From assembly GCF_016097555.1 (NCBI RefSeq), contig NC_054701.1:36609492-36673491 (forward strand): a stretch of 64,000 nt of DNA, read 5' to 3'. Below the pieces are notes generated by a model. That model did not search any database. It was not told the origin of the DNA and saw only the letters and a list, made by a program, of their open reading frames with translations. Shown here piece after piece: positions 1 to 9,723 of the stretch (position 1 is the first letter of the stretch; each line of letters opens with the position of its first letter). Both the position numbers and the translations under genes were made by a program. The DNA is from Gigantopelta aegis. Lineage: Eukaryota > Mollusca > Gastropoda > Neomphalida > Peltospiridae.

Positions 1-870
1 ATTGTATCATTGATGTTAGTGATGAAGGAAATGATGGTAATTGTTAAACACAGCTTATCGTTATGTTAATTTGCTTGATATAAATTCCAGGTTTGTTTCA
101 TGAGTTTTGCTGCTGTGTGTTGTGTTTTGTATACCTGCATGTGCTGTGCAATAGTTGATGCTTTGGTAATATATGTATGTATGTATATATATATATATTG
201 CTCGGTTGTATGTGTAAATAAATGTATAATAATAGTGTTTTTGCTTTTCTTTTCTTTTTAAATATAACTATAAAATGTATAATTTTATTAAATATGTGTT
301 TAGCATTAGTACAATGTGACTGAAATTAGGTCAACGGGTCTATAACCAGTGCCGTGCTGATACATTTAAGAGTCCAGACTCCGTCTTCGTCTTTACCGAT
401 TTCACATGCATACAATTTGCATTGTGTTGTCACAGTGTGCGATTTTGAGGAGTACTGGAGCCCGAGGCTCGCAAACACATGTATGACTCTCTAACTTGGC
501 TAGCATACGAGCCCGCGTGGTTCGTAAACGTTATTTGTACAAATTACATTGATTTTTCAAAGTGACACGATCAGAATAAAAATGACACGGTCAACATATA
601 TCTCAAAATCCTAGGAAACCACAGTCTTGAATAGCGATCTTTTCCGTGGTTTCATGCAAAACATTTAGTGTATCTTCTGTTCTACTGGAGACGCACGGCA
701 GGGCTCGCCGAGTTGGTGGCGGGCTCTTAAAGATTTGCAAACGGGGAGTCCTTATGACCCTTAATTTTTTTTTTAACCAAAATCGCACACTGTGTCACAA
801 CATTAAAGTCTCACACTATTAAGTCTTGAGTCTTAGACTCAAAAGTTTTAAAGCACCAGTGGCCAGTTAA
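1..870. other. No gene seen; AT-rich flank with MITE remnants
   Basis: I see no supported coding exon here. The first 300 bases are AT-rich with a short TA/TATG microsatellite near 170-200 and an AATAAA near 215, so this could be the 3' UTR of a gene outside the window, but nothing else supports that. Bases about 320-420 and 780-860 carry degenerate pieces of the MITE whose ends read GTGCTTATAA and whose inner part reads AGTCCAGACT; better copies lie at 53010-53152 and 55736-55838. Confidence 0.4.
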
Positions 871-873
871 TAG

Positions 874-1192
874 GTGCAGGATCTAGCTCAGTATGTATAG
901 CACTCGCCTCAGGTGCCGAAGTCATAGGATCAAATCCGTTAGTCGCCTCAGTGGACCCATTCTTTCATTGGTTTTCCCCATCTCAACCAGTGGATCACAT
1001 CTGGTATATCAAATGACGTGGTATGTTCTGTCCTGTCTGTGGGAAAGTGAATATAAAGGATGCCTTGTCCCTAATGGAAAAACTTCCTCTCTAATCTTTG
1101 TCAGAATTACCAATTGTTTAACATCCAATAACTGATGATTGATATATCAATGTGCTCTAGTGGTATCATTAAACAAAACAAACTTTAACTTT
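874..1192 (+). repeat. tRNA-derived SINE, family 1a
   Basis: The head (GGATCTAGCTCAGTATGTAT) resembles a tRNA A box and is followed by a B-box-like GGATCAAATCC. The body contains the family's conserved centre (CCTGTCTGTGGGAAAGTG, then ATATAAA). The 3' part has TTTAACATCCAATAACTGAT and ends in AAACAAAACAAACTTTAACT. The same head, centre and tail recur more than twenty times in this window, which identifies it as an interspersed SINE and not a tRNA gene. An additional tail fragment lies at about 1900-1985. Confidence 0.8.
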
Positions 1193-1396
1193 ATAACCAG
1201 TTACTAGATGAGTTGAACGGATTTCAGTCAGATTGACATTATTTATAAATACACACATTGTATTTGGATGGAAAGAAATGAGAGAACTCGTAACTAGTAA
1301 CACCATCTACGGACTGCAACCAAAACACTCAGGAAGTTGACCGTGTTACTGGCAGTCAGTCCCTCAGTACAGTCATTCAGTCTTATATTACATCTC

Positions 1397-1746
1397 TGGG
1401 CCCCGTTCCACGAAGCGATCTTAGCACTAAGATTACCTTAGGCACATAGCTATCCTATGCACTCTTGGAACGGGGCCCTGGGGCCTATTTCACAAAACAT
1501 CGTAAGTTTACGTCTGCGACTAGCAGTTATTCCGGGCACATATTTACAAGTGTTTGGCATCTATTTCACGAAGAAAATCACATCATTACAGAAGATGGCG
1601 CATTTTAAGAACAAAAGAAAATGAAATACGTTTACTTTTAACTATATTTGTTGTACTATAACAGTAATAAAAACTGTGGTTTAGTCGTAGATTTTCATTT
1701 ACGTGCAAAACTAACCTTTATACGATGTTTTGTGAAATTGGGCCCT
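1397..1746. repeat. Two abutting foldback MITEs
   Basis: Bases 1397-1480 are a palindromic element starting GGGCCCCGTTCCACGAAGCG and ending GGAACGGGGCCC. Bases 1480-1746 are a second foldback element starting GGGGCCTATTTCACAAAACA and ending TTTTGTGAAATTGGGCCC. Further copies of the first lie at 21438-21519, 29965-30072 and about 51577-51660. A second copy of the other lies at 41408-41671. The ends are mutual reverse complements, as expected for non-autonomous TIR elements. Confidence 0.75.
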
Positions 1747-2339
1747 GTATTTTATACAGATGTAACTACTCTAGTAGTGAATTAAATTTGGTCTCGGATA
1801 CCATGTGTTGCCTTATTTCTTTCCATTAGTTTAATCACATCTTTCAGGGTATAGAAAGGTAGACAGTATTTGGTCATTATATACATGTATAGTACAGACC
1901 TGTTCGCAGACTGTATTACAATTACCAATAGCTGATGATAAGTGAATAATGTGCTATAGTGGTGTTAAAACAAACGTTGAACAGGCATATTTTGTTAATT
2001 ATTTACTACATATTTCTATACAAACACCCTATTATTAAAATAATAATAATTAATTCCATTTAGGCATGGTATTGGGTATGTTACTGAAATCTTATTTCTA
2101 ATGAAAATGTGGGCGTTTTGCAATTGTATTGACTATTAGTAACATGTATTCGGTATATTTGTATCTGCATATATATATTATTTGATATATGCCCGACTTC
2201 TGTGAAGGTTTATACCGCGTGGAACGGTTTGTATTCAGTACCAACTAATTAGTGGCTTAACAGCTGTGATCTTAACTCTTTTCAGCTGGGTTTGGTCTAC
2301 ACAAACATTTTGTGTGTATATAATATTGTTGACAGAAAA

Positions 2340-2413
<74 letters not shown>
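2340..2413. repeat. (TA)n microsatellite
   Basis: About 37 uninterrupted TA units. Tyr-Ile reading frames on either strand across it are translation of the repeat and not a gene. Bases 2500-3040 downstream hold low-copy AT-rich sequence with no exon I can support. Confidence 0.95.
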
Positions 2414-2416
<3 letters not shown>

Positions 2417-3054
2417 TTTTATAGATGTGCCGGTAACTGTTATGGTGTCTGGGGTAAATTGTAATAGACGTTCAGCCAACCACTTGTTAACACTTGCTAG
2501 ACAGGGGCGGATGCAGGATTTTATCTAGGGAGGGTGTGCAATGTTTAAAAGTGGTACTTTCAGTATTAAGGGAGGGGATACAATTAATCTTTAAACAAGG
2601 ACATCTACAGTATTTAAAAGTACACAAAAGTTTATATGGTAAACTAATATCCCATAGAAGTACCAAATGCATTGTATCAATCTCTAAAAACACTGGACGT
2701 TTTCGAGGCACTTCGAATTTCGGTTGGGTTGGGGCATATGTACTCCCAGCACACTTTCCTTGGACGACTGGAGTTTTTTTTAAGCTACATAGTAAACCGA
2801 GAACTAGTTAAAACGAATAGCAAAAGTTTGAACCTAGGCAAAGTGTGGATGCAGAATTTATTCCATGGAAGGGTGTACAACTTTCATCATGCATCATGCA
2901 TCACTCTCACTGTTACAAGCATCGAAATAAGTCGAGAACGGTCATTCAAGTCACCAAGTGTTTATACAACTTTTAGAATCCAGACTCAATCTCAAATGAC
3001 GTCACACGCATGTAATTTGTATGGCGTTGTCTGACACAATATACTAGTATACTT

Positions 3055-3469
3055 TTGTTTATCAACAATATACACAACATAACATAGTTTTATCAACGCC
3101 ACCCAGACACCATGTAGAACTTGATTATCAACAATATACATATGTATAACATTGTTTTATCAACACTGGCGAGACAACATGTATAACTCTCTTTATCAAC
3201 AATATACATAATTATCATCACACAATTTTATCAACACTGACGAGACACCATGTGTGACTTTCTTTATTAACAATATATATGTAATAAAGCTTATCAATGC
3301 CACCGAGACACTATATATAGATTTCTTTATCAACAATATACATATAACAGTTTTATCAACACTACCGAGACACCATGTACAGCACTAGTTTTGTTTATCA
3401 ACTATACATATAACTGACACCATATATACAGTATATACATATATATACATACATACATACATACATACA

Positions 3470-3519
<50 letters not shown>

Positions 3520-3860
3520 CATACATGTAGAACTTGATTATCAACAATATACATATGTATAACATTGTTTTATCAACACTGGCGAGACAACATGTATAAC
3601 TCTCTTTATCAACAATATACATAATTATCATCACATAGTTTTATCAACACTGACGAGACACCATGTGTGACTTTCTTTATTAACAATATATATGTAATAA
3701 AGCTTATCAATGCCACCGAGACACTATATATAGATTTCTTTATCAACAATATACATATAACAGTTTTATCAACACTACCGAGACACCATGTACAGCACTA
3801 GTTTTGTTTATCAACTATACATATAACTGACACCATATATACAGTATATACATATATATA
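3055..3860. repeat. Degenerate ~60-bp satellite with a 413-bp tandem duplication
   Basis: Units share TTTATCAACA, ACTACCGAGACACCATGTA and ATCAACAATATACATA, repeating about every 60 bp. Bases 3111-3523 (several units plus a CATA microsatellite at about 3440-3500) are repeated almost exactly from 3524, an offset of 413 bp, so a block duplication occurred recently. Degenerate units continue at about 4860-5050, 5690-5810 and 9425-9480, between later insertions. Confidence 0.75.
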
Positions 3861-3866
3861 TATATA

Positions 3867-3902
<36 letters not shown>

Positions 3903-3919
3903 CATATATATATACATAT

Positions 3920-3960
<41 letters not shown>

Positions 3961-4010
3961 TATCTATATGTACATGTACATGTACATGTACATGTACATG
4001 TACATGTACA

Positions 4011-4045
<35 letters not shown>
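3841..4045. repeat. Compound TA/CATA/TGTACA microsatellite
   Basis: Consecutive runs of TATA, CATA, ATACAT and ACATGT hexamers. There is no coding potential. Confidence 0.95.
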
Positions 4046-4047
<2 letters not shown>

Positions 4048-4600
4048 GGTTCGAACTTAACGGTCGCCCGATCGCCCCGGCGACTGAAAACGACGACGGG
4101 CGACTGAAAACCCACAGTAAGGTTGCCCGCCTGGCGACCGATTTGTCTTTGTTTGTTGGAAATTATATAATCGGGAATTATATAATCCTGTTATCTAATT
4201 TAATATGAAACGCTAAGCGATTTCGCAAACCTAACACGTGCGTAGCTCGTGTCCTAACACGTGCGTAGTTCGTGTTCTAACTTCTAACACGTGTATATTT
4301 CGTGATCCATCACGTGCATAGTTCAAAATAAATGTTTTCTCTTATAATCTGTTGTAATATTGTTGGTTTTTTAGAAAATATTATTAGGGCAAGTGAAAAT
4401 AGATCCGGGCAAGTGAAAATAGAACCGGGCAAGTGAAAATAGCCCCGGGCAAGTGAAAATAGAACCGGGCAAGTGAAAGTGCTGTCACCACTTGCCCGGA
4501 TGGCAACTCAAAAAAAACTATATATATATAGTTTTGTGTATCACCATATATAGTTTTGTGTATCACCATATATAGTTTTGTTTCTCAACAAACGTGTGTG
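4045..4600. repeat. Interspersed repeat fragments and short tandem repeats
   Basis: Starts with CAGGGTTCGAACTTAA, an end motif that recurs at about 10614. Two short tandem arrays follow: a CACGTGCGTAGTTCGTG-like unit at about 4235-4325 and a GGGCAAGTGAAAATAG unit (about 18 bp, five copies) at 4387-4475. No gene is seen. Confidence 0.55.
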
Positions 4601-4604
4601 TATT

Positions 4605-4836
4605 GGCCTCGGTGGTATAGTTGTTAAGACATCTGACTTAAAGCTGGTAGGTACTGGGTTCGCCTCCCGGTACCGGCTCACACCCACGACTCAGTAGGTA
4701 GGTGTAAGGCCACTGCACCGACTTCTCTCTCACTAACCACTAACCCAATGTTCTAGACCGACAGCCCAGATAGCCGAGGTGTGTGTCCCGGACATCGTGC
4801 TTGAACCTTAATTGGATGTAAGCACCAAAATAAGAA
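4605..4836 (+). repeat. tRNA-derived SINE, family 2
   Basis: The head GGCCTCGGTGGTATAGTTGT resembles a tRNA 5' half with A box, followed by a B-box-like GGGTTCGCCTCCCG. The body (CACTGCACCGACTTCTCTCT, then GACAGCCCAGATAGCCGAGG) and tail (TTAATTGGATGTAAGCACC) recur at 5821-6082 (+), 22795-23041 (-), 23598-23700 (-, fragment) and 38559-38703 (+, fragment). Confidence 0.75.
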
Positions 4837-5086
4837 CCGACAACAAACAACCATACATGTGTTGTTTTATCAACGCTACTTCATAGCTTTTTCAAGTTGA
4901 TAACAATATACAAATAAGTTTTACACATGTGTAGCTTTATCGATGGTATATGAAATAAAATGTACAACTTTATAGCTAGGCTTGTAACACACATATTTAT
5001 TGACACGTGAATAACTTTATCAACGCTATTGAAACTATCATCAGAGCAACTGAAAGACAGTACAGTTTCATTAAAACTCCTGTAGC

Positions 5087-5240
5087 CAGTAGCGTAGCGT
5101 GGGTTGCCAGCGCCCGGGGCAAGGCAAGTATTGCGCCCTGTAACCAGTGAACCGTTAGCACTCCCAGAGTCCCTTCCACCAATCCAGAATTTTGCGCCCA
5201 GGGCAACCGCCCCGGTGGCCTCGCCCACGCTACGCCACTG
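5087..5240. mobile_element. hAT-type MITE with 8-bp TSD
   Basis: A 154-bp element with TIRs CAGTAGCGTAGCGTGGG and CCCACGCTACGCCACTG (one mismatch when paired). It is flanked by identical 8-bp repeats CCTGTAGC at 5079-5086 and 5241-5248. The 8-bp TSD and CA..TG ends fit hAT elements. It has no coding capacity and sits inside satellite remnants. Confidence 0.85.
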
Positions 5241-5280
5241 CCTGTAGCCCATGTGGAGGTTTTTTTATCAGCGCTACTAA

Positions 5281-5663
5281 AGGGACATTCCTGAGTTTGC
5301 TGCAATGTTTAAGATGTTATCGACTAACAGAGACTTTTTGACGACTGTAATTACATATCAAATATATTTTTCTGCATAAAATATTAGTGGCTGTATATTA
5401 AACGTGTTTCTGATCGTTCTAATATTTGTACTAGGTTAAATTTCATTTTATTTCCTAAAAAAAGATTTTTTCGTACGTACGAAATTATTGTAAGACAAAA
5501 TCCAGTTTGGGCTTCTTACAAATATTAAGACGACCACAAACACATTGAATATATAGGCACTGATATTCTAAACAAGAAAATATATTTAATATGTAAGTTT
5601 AATCGTAGAAATATGTTATTAGTCGGAAACATCTTACAATGCAGCAAACTCGGGAATGTCCCT
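5281..5663 (+). mobile_element. TTAA-flanked MITE, copy 1
   Basis: A 383-bp non-coding element with inverted ends AGGGACATTCCTGAGTTTGC / GCAAACTCGGGAATGTCCCT, followed by TTAA at 5664-5667 (the left flank is CTAA). An internal near-palindrome is TTCGTACGTACGAAAT. Other copies are at 18145-18525, 28886-29269, 53848-54230 and 59443-59793. The TTAA preference is that of piggyBac-like transposases, so a piggyBac-derived MITE is likely but not proven. Confidence 0.8.
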
Positions 5664-5820
5664 TTAAAACTCTATACATACATTAACTTTATCAAGACGA
5701 TGTTGAAACACCATGCATATTTGTATACATGATACATAGATTTATCACAACTATTGAAACATCATGTATACATAGATTTATCAACGCTACTTAAACACCA
5801 AGTAGTTATGTACATACATC

Positions 5821-6082
5821 GGCCTCCGTGGTGTCGTGGTTAAGTCATCGGAAATAAGGCTGGTAGGTACTGGGTTCGCAGCCCGGTACCAGCTCCCAGC
5901 CAGAGTGAGTTTTAACGACTCAAATATAGGCGTAAGACCACTGCACCCTCTTCTCTCTCACTGACCACTAATAACTAACCCACTGTCCTGGAAAGACAGC
6001 CCGGATAACTGAGGTGTGTGTGCCCATGACAGCGTGCTTGAGCCTAAGGTCATTAATTGGATATATGCACGAAAATAAGTTA
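5821..6082 (+). repeat. tRNA-derived SINE, family 2
   Basis: Second copy of the family at 4605. The head is GGCCTCCGTGGTGTCGTGGT, the B-box region GGGTTCGCAGCCCGG, and the tail ATTGGATATATGCACGAAAA. Confidence 0.75.
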
Positions 6083-6280
6083 AAATGAAAATGAACGAAT
6101 GTATATACGAGTGTCCAGCGCTACTAGTATTGTTACCAGTATATAAATTATAATTATGCTAAGTAACTGACTGTATTACCATTGACATTGTAACATGTCT
6201 TGATGTTTTTGTTACCTTGTTCATGTGTATTATTCATATATATGATCTGTATGATTAATGTATGGAAATAAATGATTGAT

Positions 6281-7746
6281 CAGGGCCGTACCCTCCGGGG
6301 GGGGGGGGGGGGCAGGGGGGGCAGCTGCCCCCCCCCCCCCCCCCCCCCTGAGAATCTTGTCCTTTTTTTTTTTTTTATATATCTCCAGTAATAGCATAGA
6401 AATGTCAGGGTTTAATTTGTATAGTGTTTAATTCCCTGTATTTTGTATGTCATACGCTCAGGTAATATTCTAGAGGTTATAATATGTTATACGGCTACAG
6501 GTCTCTGACCGTCCATATTAAATAATAATACTGTATATCGAGACCAACGCGCTAAAAATAGAACAGGAAATACATAACGGAAACCCTAATAGTTTGATAT
6601 TTCGAGAATACAAAATCTAAAACGGCAATGTCCAATTCTCCAATTTCTGATGCGCCTAGCGCTAAGAAGGCAAAGAGATACACACAGCAAAGTGTATCGT
6701 CTTTTTTTCACAAATCAACAAGGTAAGTTGCTGTCAAGTCTTGAAAAATTACCATTTGCATTAATGTTGACACAATCGATGTCACGGACACGATGTGTTC
6801 AGTTGAATAATAAAATTAATGCTGATTGTATATTGCCTAATCATCTTAATAGACCCTACTACTACTGTCCCTACTATTATAAAATAATATAAAAGTGTTG
6901 GGTTTTTTTGTGTTTTTTGTTATTGTTGTAATGAGGTGAGTTAATATAGCTGTATTCCTACAGAATCGTTTCCAGAAACAAAATGCGTGCACATAAGTTG
7001 CAGCAAGGCATGCGTTGTCAAAGCTGCGTTCACCGACACGTGTTCACGAACGCTAAGGGACTGTCTAAAAATGTCATCACTTCTCCTTAAAGGAATAACC
7101 CTCTAATACTTTTCAACACCCCCTGCCCCATCCAAACTAATTTAGTCAGGGAAAAAGCAGGTGTTGAAATGTTTTGTGCCACAACACTTGTAGGACGAAA
7201 CTGACAAGGTGTATCTTAAATGACAGACTCGGCAAATCTTGAAACAAATCGGAAACAGGACATTTACGTATAATTGCCGAGACTAGTTTACGTGTAGTTC
7301 GTGAAAATGTTTGTTAAAGGTGCTTTGTCTGTTTTTCTATATTTTAATATGTTTTACTAAAACAAAATATAAGCAAGACTGCAGTTTAAAAAAATTCGTG
7401 CAGTTTTTTTTCTATCAACGAATATCGTCCTCTGTCCACACGCAAGGCTCAGATTTTGACGCCATTTCTCTGTTAACCTACCGTTTGAAAATGGCTAACT
7501 TTGCGAGTCCTTTAAATAATAATAATTTTAAAAAATCGGGTTACAATACTCTGCCAAATAATCATTGAAGTTGTTTAAATTTATTGTTGGAAATTGGTCA
7601 ATTTTGTAATTCATGTCAGGAAATCATGCCCCGGACTTCTAAAAGGTTCCGCGTTCTTGGACAAGTCACAATTTGTTTTATATATAAAAAGTAGTGACCC
7701 CCCCCCCCCCCCCCCCAAATAGGATTTTGATCAGGGTACGGCCCTG
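6281..7746 (+). mobile_element. hAT-like element, internally deleted, left end plus first right end
   Basis: The left end CAGGGCCGTACCCT is the reverse complement of AGGGTACGGCCCTG at 7733-7746, and again of the end at 9392-9405. Just inside the left end is a long G run followed by a long C run (about 6298-6348). An ATG at 6628 opens about 32 codons (SNSPISDAPSAKKAKRY, then QQSVSSFF) that end at a GTAAGT donor at 6723. This resembles the basic N-terminal exon of hAT-type transposases. No transposase core (hATC or RNase-H-like) is visible downstream, so the element looks non-autonomous. Family placement is moderate: no clean 8-bp TSD is visible. Confidence 0.5.
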
Positions 7747-7771
7747 AAAAGGTCAAGATTTAATCTTTATA

Positions 7772-9332
7772 TACTAAAACGCAAAAGAAACGCAGGTTCT
7801 CATTAAATTGGATATAAAATATTAAAAAAACAAAACGAAATGAAGATTTCAACATTTATTTTGGAGCTACACCAATTCGGCACACATTGGTGTTGGAAAA
7901 TTTTGATTGAATTCCTTTTTGGCTATTGTTTCTTGTCATAAAGTAGGGTGGGGGTCCATGTTAAAAATGTGAAAGAGACGACCTGTAGCATTGTCAAAGT
8001 CAGTATCGCGTGTGACCACCCTGGACATTCAAACAGGCAGTGCAACGTCTCCTCATTGAGTTGACAAGCCGTTGAAAGAATGCCTGAGGGAGTGAGTTCC
8101 ATTCATGGACCAATGCTGCCTCCAGCGCCTGCATATTCTGAGGTTGTCCGCGAGCCTGAAGGCGACGTCCGATTTCATCCCAGACGTGTTCGATAGGCGC
8201 CATGTCCGGTGATAAGGCTGGCCACGGCAACGTTGGGATGTTGTGCTGAGCCAGCAACGCCTGTGTTGCCCTGGCAGTGTGCGGCCTGGCATTGTCTTGC
8301 TGCAGCAAGCGCACACGTGGGTGAGCGGCAAAGAAGGGAACGACGTGATTGTTGATGACGTCATTTTGGTACACGGCGGCATTAACGCGTTGTCTGAACA
8401 CATGAAGTTGTGTTCGGTGGTTGAATGAGAACCCACCCCACACCATCACACTACCCCCGCCCCATCGGTCGGCCTGCAGAACGCAGCAGTCGGAGTAACG
8501 TTCATGTCGACGTCGCCATACTCGGATTCGGCCATCAGCGTTGGAAAGATTGTAACGGCTCTCATCAGTAAACAGAACTTGTTGCCACTGGCCACGTCGC
8601 CATCTTTGATGTTGTTGCGCCCACTGTTGACGTTGTTGGCGGTGCCGAGGGGTCAATATTGGTCCCACATAAGGACGGCGGTTACGGAGTCCTGCTGCCC
8701 TCAGACGGCGACGGACGGTATCGGCGGACACTGGACCACGTGGACCACGCACCTGGTGAGCGGTGTTAGCTGCTGGCAGCATCCGATTCCTAAGGTGGGT
8801 CACCCGGATGTACCGGTCTAGGGCTGCGGTTGTCACCCTCGGGCGGCCGGTGCGTGGTCGATCGTTCACAGATCCAGTGATTTGGTGACGTTGAGAAAGG
8901 CGTGCGATTGTCGAAACATGACATCCCAATTGTCTGGCTACAGCAGTACGGGTCTGTCCGGCTTGCAACATCCCGATGGCCATCCCTCGCTGGAGTTGCG
9001 TCAGTCGCGGCATTTTTAAAATGTGATTCTGTTGTCTGTCACTACTCAAATTGAATTTATGCGATTAAATCCAGGTGTGTAGGCTTTATAAGCATTTCAG
9101 TGAGTGTGTTTGCACTGGATTCATGATACGGATGATCCAGCACGTGCAAACAACGTGTTTTGAGAATTCGTGACGTCACACAGGTAATGAAATTGACACG
9201 CAGGTGGGACTGCGGTGTGGGTGTGTGCCATGTCCTTTAACACAGTTGAGGTTCAATTCCACCAAAGATACTGCTTTACAAAGTGCAATTCTTTCGCATT
9301 TTCAGGACCTGCGTTTCTTTTGCGTTTTAGTA
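7772..9332 (-). mobile_element. Tc1-type DNA transposon, copy 1, apparently complete
   Basis: A 1561-bp element with TIRs TACTAAAACGCAAAAGAAAC... / ...TTTCTTTTGCGTTTTAGTA and TA duplications at 7770-7771 and 9333-9334. It carries one intact transposase on the minus strand. It lies between two tandem right ends of the hAT-like element. The twin at 60252-61812 has the same length and differs at only about seven positions by eye. Confidence 0.95.
8000..9049 (-). CDS. Tc1/mariner-superfamily transposase (DD34E), intact
   Basis: This 349-aa protein is the cut-and-paste transposase of the surrounding 1561-bp element. An N-terminal helix-turn-helix/homeodomain-like region (about 14-60) carries an AVARQLG-type helix. 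It is followed by the GRPR linker motif at 68-71 and a second DNA-binding region (about 75-125). The catalytic residues are D162 in LFTDESRY, D252 in QQDNARPHTA and E287 in PDMAPIEHVW. The last two are separated by 34 residues, which is the DD34E signature of Tc1 elements. The glycine-rich box WGGGSVMVWGG lies at 196-206. Length is normal for Tc1, with no stop or frameshift. The first ATG gives a ten-residue extension before MPRLTQLQ at 13, which may be the true start. Expected location is nuclear, acting on its own TIRs. Confidence 0.93.
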   Translation of the reverse strand: MSSDRQQNHILKMPRLTQLQRGMAIGMLQAGQTRTAVARQLGCHVSTIARLSQRHQITGSVNDRPRTGRPRVTTAALDRYIRVTHLRNRMLPAANTAHQVRGPRGPVSADTVRRRLRAAGLRNRRPYVGPILTPRHRQQRQQWAQQHQRWRRGQWQQVLFTDESRYNLSNADGRIRVWRRRHERYSDCCVLQADRWGGGSVMVWGGFSFNHRTQLHVFRQRVNAAVYQNDVINNHVVPFFAAHPRVRLLQQDNARPHTARATQALLAQHNIPTLPWPALSPDMAPIEHVWDEIGRRLQARGQPQNMQALEAALVHEWNSLPQAFFQRLVNSMRRRCTACLNVQGGHTRY

Positions 9333-9334
9333 TA

Positions 9335-9405
9335 GTATGTTAAAAATTATTTATAAAATTTAGTGCCCCCCCCCCCCCATGGATTTTGGTCAGGGTACGG
9401 CCCTG
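9335..9405 (+). repeat. Second right end of the hAT-like element
   Basis: The poly-C tract, ATGGATTTTGGTCAGGGTAC and GGCCCTG repeat the right end at 7690-7746 almost exactly. A tandem or nested pair of the same element is implied, with the Tc1 copy lodged between the two ends. Confidence 0.6.
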
Positions 9406-9723
9406 TTGATGGATTGATGGATTAAAACACTATTCACGTGTAGCTTTATTAACGATATTGAAACAGCATTGTCAACATTTGGTAAATATTCTAGGTTTCA
9501 GCTACAACCTAACAAAGCTTTTTTTTAACTCAGCTAGCCCATTGGCCAAGTATTACTCTTTTGACCAGTATTCCAAAGACCACCCACTACAGTACCTGAT
9601 CATATAGATACTAGTACTCTGCCGCTAGCTTCACCGAGCCGTCTGTGTAAACAAAACTCGCGAGAATACCGTTATAATATCTGACAGTCTATATCTGCTC
9701 CCCAGTCCCCATTTTCGTAAAGC

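Noticed and set aside
2292-2528. Tyr-Ile repeat protein on either strand
   Set aside because: Translation of a pure TA microsatellite.
3798-4115. Long cysteine/threonine-tyrosine repeat frame
   Set aside because: Translation of ACATGT and ATACAT microsatellites; no splice or start context.
7311-7568. 85-aa frame starting with a hydrophobic stretch
   Set aside because: Lies in the non-coding interior of the hAT-like element and has Phe/Leu from T-rich sequence; no cleavage site, no splice context, no relatives.
8243-8821. Plus-strand frames inside both Tc1 elements
   Set aside because: Antisense shadows of the DD34E transposase, duplicated with it.
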